Shown here one piece after another: positions 43,629 to 53,903 of a stretch of 64,000 nt of DNA. The stretch's first letter is position 1. Every line of letters starts with the position of its first letter. Source of the stretch: Impatiens glandulifera (taxonomy: Eukaryota; Streptophyta; Magnoliopsida; Ericales; Balsaminaceae). The stretch lies in contig NC_061863.1 in NCBI RefSeq assembly GCF_907164915.1, positions 33,577,133 to 33,641,132 on the forward strand, given 5' to 3'. The translations under genes and the position numbers were made by a program. Under the pieces are notes generated by a model. The model saw only the letters and a list, made by a program, of their open reading frames with translations, did no database searches and was not told the origin of the DNA.

Positions 43629-44480
43629 ATATGGGTACCAAAATTTGTAAATAGTTTCTTTTGTAGGTGATGCAGGAGGATTGCAGGAAGGAAGCAAGAA
43701 GAATACTCTTTTGAGTACACAGCCTGGAAGATCAACAATGGCTTTTGCCATTCTAGTAGATTAAATGTCTTTATTTATTAAAAATATTTTTGATCTTTAG
43801 ACCACAAAAACGGTTTCTTATGCTTTTTTGTCCCTATACAAAATGAGAGGGAAAATTACTTTGGAAGTAAATATACTCTCTAGACGAATATTCTTAATCG
43901 GTCTATTAGATAAGTGTGTCTAAAATAAACGGTCTGTACTTAGACGTATTTTTGCTCAAAATATATACATCTAAGTCTATATGTTGAGGTTTTGAAACCT
44001 ACGCGGTTAGACGTACACGTCTAATAGACGTTAGACGTTTTTACTTCATGAGCAAGAGGATGCTCACGTCTAATCAAACACAGGTCTAACACATGGTGTT
44101 TATGCGGAATTAGACGTACACGTCTAATAGACATTGGACGTATTTTCTTTAATACAATACGTAATTAGACGTATGCGTCTAATGGACCCATCCGTCTAAT
44201 AGACGTTTAGATATATGGATTTATGCAAGAAGAAAAACGTCTAACTACGTACCAATTAGACTGATGAAGGACAGTTGTCCCACGTGAGGAAATATCCGTT
44301 TTTCTCTCTCAAATATTAAACATTCATCTCTTACTAACACGAAGACACATGTATTTCAAGTTTAGAGAAAATGACATATATACCCTCATTTTGAATGATG
44401 ACTCCTTGAAAAGGACGTCTAACATTTATTGATGGGCCATACCCTTAAGAAAAGTGACGGTTATTCTGCATATCTTTTCT
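43629..44480 (+). other. B2 non-coding spacer between gag and the ORF2 promoter
   Basis: Homologous to 37805-38547. It contains GACGTCTAATAGACGTTAGA-type dyads near 44010-44200 and no ORF. Pol would be expected here in an autonomous relative. Confidence 0.6.
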
Positions 44481-44485
44481 CTATC

Positions 44486-44493
44486 TATATAAG
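44486..44493 (+). promoter_or_regulatory. TATA box of B2 ORF2
   Basis: TCTATATAAGGAC lies ~122 bases before the ancestral start codon, with a C/T-rich leader (CATCTCTCGAAATCC, CATCCTTCTCTCTAAATCTC). This matches the internal promoters of A and D. Confidence 0.65.
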
Positions 44494-44614
44494 GACATCC
44501 TTGCATGAGTTTGAAAGCTTTTCATCTCTCGAAATCCTTAAGAACCCTAGTTTTCTTTGCATCCTTCTCTCTAAATCTCTTTGAAATCTTGTGCTTGTTC
44601 ATATTCCACTAAAA

Positions 44615-46817
44615 ATTGTGAACAAGAGAAACACTTTGGGTAATTGTACATTGCAGACGGATTTTCCATCGGTCTACACTTTCGATCATCCGGAAGTAGT
44701 GGATATGTTCAGAACCCTAGAATATTCTGGGTTGAGAAAGTATCTTGGAGGTCCATTCATATTCTATGAAAAAGAAGTTCGCGAGTTCTTCAAATCTGCA
44801 ACAATGGTGGGCGAATCTATCGTAGCAACCGTCAACGGCGTGGAAATATTTTTCGATGAAATTGTATATGTGGAGTTCTTTGAACTTCCGACGGAGGGGC
44901 ACACTTTCGACATGATTCTCTCATCAGATATTATGCAACAGATGAAGAAGGTCTTTTCTGCCAATGGCTCGATGATCAATGTAATGGAAATAAGAAGCAC
45001 CTGAAACCCCACTTTATTTTGTTGAACGATGTGATAGCAAAAACACTCCAAGGGAAGTCTGGTTCCTTTCATCTCTATAGTCAAGACCATTTTGACTATA
45101 TGTGCGCGATCTCAAGAGGAATCCAGGTAAACTGGGTATCTACCCTTTTCCAGAACATTTGCTTTTCTATCTTCCAGGCAAACAAGGAAAGAATAACGTA
45201 TGCGGCTCAACTGAGTCGATTGATGGAGCATTCGGGGGTTCCTATGGGTGAACCTGAGCAGATCAACACTCCAAGGGTATTCTCTGCCCTTACAGTTGCT
45301 AGAACTCTGATGAGGATGAAGAACAATATGGAATCTGCCTCAGGTGCATCTAGTTACCCGACAGGAGGTAAGCCTTCTACTCGATCCAAACAGCCGTCTG
45401 CTTCCATTATGTCAACGGGGGCAAAGAGATCAAAAACTTTGAATGAATCGGAGGCCAATTCCTCCAGTCTGAAAATCTCCACAAAGAAGGATTATGAATC
45501 AGTCAATTCAAGATTAAGGCAAGGTCCAAGCGTACTTGCAGCAACTCCCATGTCCTCCCTGTCTTCTCCGGCGACCATCCTGAGAAAACCCTCGAGATCC
45601 GGTGTCTCGAAAGAGAAGAAGACGATGGCGCCCCGTGTGTCTAAATCATTGAAGGTAACATCCTCTAAACCTCTGACCAATGTGCCTAAATTTAATGTTC
45701 CTGTGATGGAACAAGATGAATCTGCTTTTACTCTGGTAAAAGAAACTGCTGAAGGGCCCGCTGTTGAGTCAGCTGGTCCAAATAATGAAAATGCTAACAG
45801 GACTGAGTCTCCTATTACTCAACCCGATCAAGTAGCCACAGGTGCTACAGAAATTTCTCAACCAGAACAAGGTGTAGTTCTTACTCTTGTTGTTGGTAAA
45901 TCTGCTGAAAAGGATTCTTTAGTAGCCGGGAAGGTCACTCGTGTAGAGCTCCCTGCTGAGTTGTGTAAGAAACCCCAATCGGCATATGAGTTGATGCGTT
46001 CTGCAAGGATGTCGAGTGGAATTGTCTTCAGTGAACCCAGACCTGCTTCAAGACCCGTCGAGGTAGTTGGAAAAGGTAAAGATATTGAAACTTCGGTTTA
46101 TGAAGAAATATCGGAGGCAACAAGCATTCTTGACCTCGTGTTAGATCAAGTCAAAGCCATTGCGGCTGAGAAGTTGGAAATTTTTGAATCATGGTCCCTG
46201 GAAAGAATGTCTGCCAAGTACAATGAAGAACACGTATGAGACTCACGTCTCAAATTTAAACTTCTCCAACTTTGAAAAGAAGTTCTACAGTCGTCAATCT
46301 GAAATGATGGACCTTGAAAGGCACATCAATGATGATCGTCATAGGGAGACTATGGATGAACTCAAGGATGGTGGAAATCCGAGGATGTTTAAGAAGAACA
46401 GATGGTGAACAACTGGAATTTGCTGACTCCATTGCAAGAAAGTTTCAAACTAAGGAGAACGCAAAAGATGATGCTGAAAGAGATCAACCTCGAATCACCC
46501 AAGGCGAGTCAAGTAGAAGAAGTGACGGTGTGTCAATCAGCACTAGATCCAGACGAGCGCCAATTAACGATGAAAATACTAGGCCAACTAAAAGAGGCGG
46601 AGGTCGAAGCGGTGGTGATCGTGGAGGCCAAAGCAGTGGTGGTGGTCGCAGTAGGCAATCTGTCTTTGATCAAAGAGGTCGTGCCAGTGGCGGTGATCGT
46701 GGTGGTAGATCAAGTGGAAGCGGTCGTGGTGGTCACAGTCTTCCTCCATTTCTAAATATGTTAACCGGTCAAGACATGAGCCCAACCGATCCTCGAATTA
46801 AAAGGGAAGAACAATAA
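44615..46817 (+). pseudogene. ORF2 of B2 (env-position protein, broken)
   Basis: By comparison with B1 the start codon at 44615 has changed from ATG to ATT (then VNKRNTLG). The first block reads LEYSGLRKYLGGPFIFYEKE, REFFKSATMVG and FFELPTEGHTF, to ~44990, where a frameshift occurs. The second block (45019-46239) has QVNWVSTLFQNI and ITYAAQLSRLMEHSGVPMGE, then a serine/proline-rich region with KFNVPVMEQDESAF. Relative to B1 about 1 kb is missing after 46239. The end (46314-46817) is arginine/glycine-rich (TKRGGGRSGGDRGG, RASGGDRGGRSSG) and finishes LPPFLNMLTGQ...KREEQ. The RGG tail suggests nucleic-acid binding; the role is unknown. Confidence 0.75.
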
Positions 46818-46984
46818 TTTCATTTCTCTTACTCTGTTTAAGTTTCACGAACAATGTTTCTTTGATGATGTTTTGAATATTGGTCTTGGAAGTTTGTGAA
46901 GTGTGATGTAAGTGAATAGGGTTTGTTTATTTATATGATGAATGCATATTTTGGTACATTTATACAGGTTTTCAATTTCATCAT

Positions 46985-46999
46985 CAAAAAGGGGGAAAT
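46985..46999 (+). other. Polypurine tract of B2
   Basis: CAAAAAGGGGGAAAT directly precedes the 3' LTR and is identical in type to the B1 tract. Confidence 0.85.
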
Positions 47000-48568
47000 T
47001 GTTGGGTCAAATTATTTTGACTATGTGTTGAAATAGTTTGACTATTAGGATTTTGATGATGAAATGATTTATGCACTTTGATGCAGGTGTATCTATATCA
47101 TATTTCATGAGACTTGGCTCTTATGAGGCTCATTAGACCGATTTGGCATTAGATGCACAAAATTAGATGTGTAGTCTAACTCAGCGGAGTTAAACGTGCA
47201 GTCTAATGGATTCCGTAATTAGATGTGCAGTCTAACTCGTAGAGTTAGACATTCAGTCTAATAGATTCCGGAATTAGACGTGCAGTCTAACTCGGGAGTT
47301 AGACGTGCAGTCTAATAGATCTCGGAATTAGACGAGCAATCTAACTCGTGGAGTTAGACGTGCAGTTTAATAGATCTCGGAATTAGACGTGAAGTCTAAT
47401 TAGTAAAAGTTAGACGTAAGTTTAACTCCTTCAGACAAGTCTGAAGTAGAATCGGAATTAGACGTGCAGTCTAACTCGGTGGAGTTAGACGTACAGTCTA
47501 ATAGTTAGTGAATGATTATACATGAAGTCTAATAAGTAAAAGTTAGACGTGTAGTCTAACTCCTTCAGATTAGTTTGAAGTGATTGTATTTAGACGTAAG
47601 TCTAATCTCATTAGACTAGGCGGTCTTAGACGGGGATGTTTGATTTCACTAGACGAGGTCGTCTAATTGAAATATGTCTAATGCTCAACTTAAGCAGTAT
47701 GCTTGAAGCTAGCACCCGCCTACCCACGTGCTATAGCTGTACTCTACTCCTGCTCCACTTTCTAGTGAAGATCAATACGATAGCTATATGCAACCAATCA
47801 ACGAATGTCACGTAAGAGAATTTCCCTCATGTTACTTATTTTGCAGGTACATCCCTGATGGAATATTCGGCGCACTACCAGTTGGCGTACGGTCGCGATC
47901 CTTGTTCTCAGAACCTACTGTGTACTATGGAGGCTTTCCAATGGAAGAGTGCCACGTATCATTCTAAAGATTCGACCGTTAGTCTCTACACAGTATTTTA
48001 TCAAATCTAAGGACAACGGACAAACAGCGAGCAATTCGATCAACTGAGAGCAATCTATCTGAGAGAGAAACTATTCGTTCATCTTGCTTACTGAATTCAA
48101 GCCTTTGAATATTCATACTGTGAATCTGCTTTCCTAATTGTATTGTGTGTGAATCAAGAGAGAGCTAGAATCAAAAACACCTTTAGCTGAGTGATATTCT
48201 TCATCTTGTATATTGAACAAATTGTGTTCTGTTCAATAGTGAGCTAAGTGTGTGTAAACTGTATTTAATTCTAATCATATTATAGTGAATCATTCCGGTG
48301 GTTGGAAGAAGAGGTGACGTAGGAGAGTTTCTCCGAACATCCATAAACAAACTGCTGTGTTCTTTCATTTCTGTCATCTTTTCATTCTTCAACTTGTGCT
48401 TCAAACCCAAGTAAACAATTCCGCCTTGATTCTGTTTCAAGTGTTTACAAGAGTTTGCGTAGAATAGAAAGCGAATTAAATCCCTAACATGATTTCTTTC
48501 AAACCGTTTTTCATAAGCCTTCATCAATAGCCAGATCCCCGTCTCTATCGATAAAGTCGATCCTATCA
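47000..48568 (+). repeat. 3' LTR of B2
   Basis: 1569 bp, TGTTGGGTC...GATCCTATCA. The dyad array is at 47155-47640. The conserved block GAAGAAGAGGTGACGTAGGAG is at ~48305, with CTCCGAACATCCATAAA after it. Confidence 0.92.
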
Positions 48569-48826
48569 CTTATATACCCCCAAATTAATGATGACTCAAT
48601 GGTAAAGGACGTCTAATATTAACTAATGGGTCCTACCCCTAGGAAAAGTGAAGGTTAAGCCATGCGACTCCTGGAAATCTATTTAATGACATCGTGCATT
48701 AGATCAAAAAGTTTTTCTCTCTTAAATCTCTTAAGAACCCTAGATTTCTTCAAACCTCTCTCTAAAAACCTAAACCTCTCTCTAAAAACCCTTATTCATT
48801 TTGTGTCTGTTCATCTTCTTTTCAAA
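48569..48826 (+). promoter_or_regulatory. B1 spacer resumed, with ORF2 leader
   Basis: B1 continues after B2 with TATATACCCCCAAATTAATG, matching ATATATACCCTCATTTTGAA of B2 (44375). A TATA-like TCTATTTAATG lies at ~48678, followed by a C/T-rich leader (CCTCTCTCTAAAAACC) before the ATG at 48827. Confidence 0.5.
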
Positions 48827-51800
48827 ATGGGCAACAAGAGAATCACCCTCGGACACTGTTCTTTATAGGTGGATTTTCCTTCTGTGTATACATTCGATTA
48901 ACAGGAGGTGGTCGATATGTTCAGATCTTTGGAATACTCTAGTCTCGGGAAGTATCTCGGCGGGCCGTTCATATTCTACAAGAAGGAAGTTCAGGAGTTC
49001 TTTAAATCGGCAACTATGGTTGGTGATTCTATCACTTCAACGGTAAATAATACGGTTATTTCTTTCAACAAGGCGTCCTATGCGGAGTTTTTCGGAACTT
49101 CCATCAGAGGGCCATACGTTCAACCTGAATCTCCCATCAGAAATCACTACGGAAATGAAGACTATTTTCTCAGTCGACGGTTCAGAAATCAGATTAAACA
49201 GGATTAAGAAGGTTCTTAAACCCCATTTCATCTTGTTGAATGATGTTGTTGCTAAAGTTCTTCAAGGGAGGGCGGGATTATTTCATCTTTATAGTCAGGA
49301 TCGTTTTGACTATATGACATCAATTTCCAAGGGTATCCAGGTTAACTAGGTTTCGACGTTGTTCTTGAACCTGTGTGCGATGATTGATCCCAAGAATAAG
49401 GAGAGTGTGAGGTTTACTACTCAAGTTAGCCGATTTTTGGAACACTTAGGGGTCCCATGGGGGATTCTGAGCCGATTAACTCTTGTTGAGTGTTCAACGT
49501 CTTCATAGTCGCCAACACTCTCGTTCAAATGAAGAACTCCAAGGAGTCTCTCTCTAGCGTGTCGAGCCAACAGACGGGTGGAAGATCCGTCACTCGTTCT
49601 AAACAACTTGCGGCTTTTATTCTTTCGATGGGAGCCAAAAGAACAAGAATCATGAACGAATTAGAGGCTAGTTCTACTAGCCAGAAAAGTTCTTCGAAGA
49701 AGGACTTTGGAATAGTTGATTCTAGAGTAAAGCAAGGTCCGTCCACACTTACTGCTATTCCGATGTCTCCCCTGTCTCCTCCCGCGAGCCAGTTGAGAAA
49801 ACCAGCAAAGTCCTCTGTTTCAAGAGGAGAAAAGTCAAGGGAGCCCAGGGCGTCTACCCCTTCTCAATATCTAGCCAAAGTACCTAAGTTTAATGTTCCT
49901 GTGTTGGAACAAGATTTGTCTGTCTCTGTGCCTTTAGTGGAACATGCTACTGGACCAACTTTTGAGCCAGTTGGTCTAAATATTGAAAATGTTGACAGAA
50001 TTTCATCTCATGTCCGTCAATCCGATTCAATAGTTGCTAAAGCTACAATTATTGTCAACCTAGATCAAGGTGCTGTTCTTACCCTTGTTGTTGGTGTTGT
50101 ATGTGATCAGGCTCTTTTTGAGCCAAATGAAGAGCCTCCTGTACCCAAACAAATTCAAGTAGAGTCATGTGTTATAGGAAAAATAGTCCAGTCTGATGCT
50201 TCGCCTAGGCTCTTTGCAAAGCCTATTACTCCTCACGAGATAATGAGAGCAACCAGAAAAGTTGCTAGAATAACCATCGGGGAACCAAGGCCTACTCCAA
50301 AACTTGTTGAGATTATTGGAAAAGGCAAGGCAATTGGTACCAATTCGAATGAGGAGGTCTTAGAGGCAATGTGTATCGTTAACCTTATGATGGATCAGGC
50401 CAAAGTAAAAGTTGCTGCAAAGATCAAGATCTTCGATACTTGGGTTATGAACAGAATGTCCCATATGTATGATCAGGTCATCAAAGGAAAAGGTATAAGG
50501 GGGAAATGGTTGAAGCTGGTCAACATTGAAAAGATAGTCCTGAAATGGGCTAAAACTTCGGAAGTTTATGAAGCTCTAAAGAGAAATGATCTGGTAGAAG
50601 CCAATCTGAGAAGTCGGGCTCTTTTTCCGATCATACAAGCAAGAAAAGCCATCTTCAATCCTTTAGAAAGGAATGCTGATGTACAAGAGAAGGCTCTGAA
50701 GAGAATTGATGAAATCGGGCATGATTATATCTCTATCGTTCTTAGGTACGTTCATGAAGTAGACTGCTCCAGGGTAAATCCTTTCGGAAACTCTTTAGAT
50801 GAAGATGATCCGATGCAACTTTCTGATGATTGTGATTTTATTCTTCGGAAGATGAGCAAGCCACTGCTCATCTCATTGAACTGGGAAGCCTTTTTGTTGA
50901 AGAAAAACGCCTTATGGCTCTACCCAGAATTGAACAGATTGAGGAACAAGTTCTACCCGATCCATTTATTGAAGAAGAGATCAATATCAAACCAGTTCAA
51001 CCGATTGCAACCCAAGAAGAAGAAGCGCTGGAATCCCTGTTTTGAATTAGAGGCATCTCTTGAAAAGGAGGCTGAAGCCAGTCAGCCCATCGAAGCACGT
51101 TCTGAGGTTGAACCCTCAAAAGACAAGGAATCTAATAAGAGTTCTTCCTATGAGGGGGAACAAGACAATAATGATATGTCTTACGAAAGTTCTAAAGATT
51201 CTCCTCGACCAACTCCGATGATTACAGCTGCAAACGTTCATGATGATGTTATTTATCTTCCTCTTCACTCCGACGGTACGTCTGATCAGATTCATAAGGT
51301 GTGTGAATATATTCTAGGTGATGAAGAAAAGTCGAAAAGTGCTTCTAAGAAGGATGAACCAAAATAGTCCCTGCAGGTTCACACTCATATCAGTCCCATT
51401 CGGACCGCTCTAGCAAATTCTCAAGAAGTCTCATCAAATGAAGGAACGTCCGCTAGTGGTGCAAAGCTTCTAAAGTCTATGACAGAATTGTTGAGCACTC
51501 TTTAGAAGACTGTTGTGGATTTGCAATCCAAAATGGTGAAAATTGTAAAGAATCAAAAATCAAACAAGAAGGAATTTGCCTCTCTCGTTAAAACTCATAA
51601 AGAAATGGAGCAAACCATGAACAGGAACACGAATGAGATCAACATCCTCAACAAAACCTACACCAAATTCGAGATACAGGTTCATATGAGTAAAGCTGAT
51701 GCTGAGCGTTTGGAACAAGTTAATTCCTTTGTAAGACAAATTCAGGTCATCGAAGATGCTGTAGCAACTGCTAATAAAGAGAAGAACCTCATTTCCCGTG

Positions 51801-52066
51801 GCGATGATAATATTAAAAAGGGGGAAGGAAGTTCTAGAGGCAGTGGTAGTAGTAGAAGTGGTGTTTCAACCGGCACCAGATCGAAGAGAAAACCAACTGA
51901 TGAAGGAAGTTGCAGGCTAACCAAAAGGGGTGGAGGTCGCAGCGGTGATCATGGTGGTGGAAGCGGCGGAAGATGTGGTCGTGGTGGCTGTCCTCTCCCT
52001 CCATTTCAAAACCTTCTAAGCGGTGAAGGATTCAACTATCCAATCGTGAAAAGGGAATATCAATAA
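48827..52066 (+). pseudogene. ORF2 of B1 (env-position protein, ~1080 codons, broken)
   Basis: The start is MGNKRITLGHCSL with stops soon after (TAG at codon 14, then TAA). The shared domain follows: LEYSSLGKYLGGPFIFYKKE, QEFFKSATMVG, ELPSEGHTFNL, LLNDVVAKVLQGRAG, GIQVN and VSTLFLNL. It is spread over two frames (shifts near 49080 and 49480). From 49490 a 625-codon stretch is open, with serine-rich, acidic and partly coiled-coil sequence. In-frame stops lie at 51365 and 51503. The end (to 52066) is coiled-coil, then RGG-type (KRGGGRSGDHGGGSGGRCGR) and KREYQ. It is much longer than ORF2 of B2, which has a deletion. Function unknown. Confidence 0.75.
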
Positions 52067-52237
52067 TCTATCCTCTTCTAAACTATCTTTTGTTGGTTTG
52101 TGAACTTGGTTTTTTAAACTTGGTTTTTGAATATTGGTTTTTGGAACCAATTTTTGTAGTTTGCGAACAAGTATTATTCTTTCTTTAATTGGATGGGTGT
52201 TTATATAATTAATTGTGCAAAGTTTTAACATCATCAT

Positions 52238-52252
52238 CAAAAAGGGGGAAAT
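52238..52252 (+). other. Polypurine tract of B1
   Basis: CAAAAAGGGGGAAAT lies immediately before the LTR start at 52253. Confidence 0.85.
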
Positions 52253-53903
52253 TGTTGGGTCAAATTATTTTGACTAAGGGTCAAACCAAATTTGACTAAC
52301 GAAATTTTGATGACGAACTTGTGTAAAACTTAAATAAGAAGGAAACTAAGTCGTTTAATTGTTTTTGTGCAAGTTCATCAAAACATGCTAAGTTTGACAT
52401 AGCTTGAATCTGGTTCATTAGACGTATTGGTTATTAGACGTATGTAGTTAGACGGGAAGTCTAACAGACGTAGTTAGACGTGAAGTCTAACAGATATGTA
52501 GTTAGACGTGTAGTATAACAGACATAGTTAGACGTACAGTCTAATAGACGTAGTTAGATGTGTAGTCTAACGGATACGTAGTTAGACGTGAAGTCTAACA
52601 AATACGTAGTTACACGTGAAGTCTAACATATGTAATTAGACGTACAGTCTAACGTATACGTAGTTAGACATGCAGTTTAACAAACGTAGTTAGATGTGCA
52701 GTCTAATAGATACGTAGTTAAACGTGCAGTCTAACATACGTAGTTAGACGTGCAGTCTAACAGATACGTAGTTAGACGTGCAGTCTAATAGATATAGTTA
52801 GACGTGCAGTCTAACGGATACGTAGTTAGACGTGCAGTCTAACAGACGTAGTTAGACTTGTAGTCTAACAGATGTAGTTAGACGTGCCGTCTAACAAATG
52901 AAAGTTAGACACAGGGAGTCTAACTCCTTCAGATTAGTCTGAAGTGACACGTAGTTAGACGTGTCGTCTAACTCCATTAGACTTGGTAGTCTAATGGATC
53001 CTACTATTAGACGGGGGCGTCTAACTTCATTGGACTTGGAAGTCTAATGAAGCACATCTAATTCCTCGCTTAAGCAGTTGCTTGAAGTTAGCATCCGTCT
53101 ACCCACGATCAACTAGCTGTACGCTACTCCTACTCCACTAATCTATGCAGATCAGTACGACAGTCAGTTACATCCAATGAATTAATGACACGTAAGCAAA
53201 TATTCTTCCCACTAATTGTTTCTTGCAGGACAATCCTAAAAGAGTATTCGGCGCACTACCAGATTGTTACGACCATGATCTCTTTTCACATTGTTTGTTG
53301 TACCTGTGTACCATGGAGGCTTTCCAATGGATGTTTGCCACGTGTCATTGTAGAAGATTAGGCTATTGGTATATATTCTCTATATAAAGATCCTCAAGAC
53401 AACGGACGAGCTGACACACACAAGACTCGCTTGATGAACTCACAATCGATCTTACGAATTACTTTCTTGCTTACTGTGTTTTACATCAATAGAGAGATAG
53501 AATCAAAGTATTGTCTAGCTGAGTGATATTCTTCAATATACTGTACCTTGAACAGAGTCTGTTTTGTTCAACTATGAGCTAGCTTCGAAACTGAATTTGA
53601 TTATAAGAAAAGTATAGTGAATCCTTCCGGTGGTTGGAAGAAGGGGTGACGTAGGAGAGTTTTGCTCCAAACATCCATAAACAACTCTTTGTGTCATTTA
53701 CATTCTGTCATCATCTCCTTCATCGATTCTTAGTTTTAAACCTGAGCAAACGTTTCTGCAATTGAACCATTTCAAGAATTTGCAAGGGTTTGTAAAGAAT
53801 AGAAAGTGATATTAATCCCTAACAATATTTCTATCAAACCGTTTTCCAGAAGTTGTCATCAATAGTTAGATCCTTGTCTCTATTGGTTCCACCGATCCTT
53901 TCA
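52253..53903 (+). repeat. 3' LTR of B1
   Basis: 1651 bp, TGTTGGGTC...GATCCTTTCA. The dyad array is at ~52430-52930. The TATA box TATATAAAG is at 53381-53389 and the block GAAGAAGGGGTGACGTAGGAG at ~53637. The AAAAC duplication follows. Confidence 0.92.

Larger units (their letters stand above)
38548..48568 (+). mobile_element. Non-autonomous Sirevirus-like element B2, nested in B1
   Basis: The LTRs start TGTTGGTTCGAATTATTTTG and TGTTGGGTCAAATTATTTTG and end GATCCTATAA and GATCCTATCA. Flanking CTTAT is on both sides (38543-38547 and 48569-48573). It has a PBS, gag, spacer, TATA, ORF2 and PPT, and no pol motif. It is the same family as B1 but clearly diverged. It carries a family-C solo LTR in its 5' LTR. 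Confidence 0.92.
32907..53903 (+). mobile_element. Non-autonomous Sirevirus-like element B1 (gag plus extra ORF, no pol), host of nested insertions
   Basis: LTRs start TGTTGGGTCAAATTATTTTG and end GATCCTTTCA. Flanking AAAAC is present on both sides (32902-32906 and 53904-53908). Without the nested insertions it is ~9.6 kb: LTR, PBS, gag, non-coding spacer, ORF2, PPT, LTR. No protease, integrase or RT motif is found anywhere in it. It contains a family-A solo LTR in its 5' LTR and the whole B2 element between gag and ORF2. The organisation resembles TR-GAG-type elements that depend on enzymes from a relative. Confidence 0.9.
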
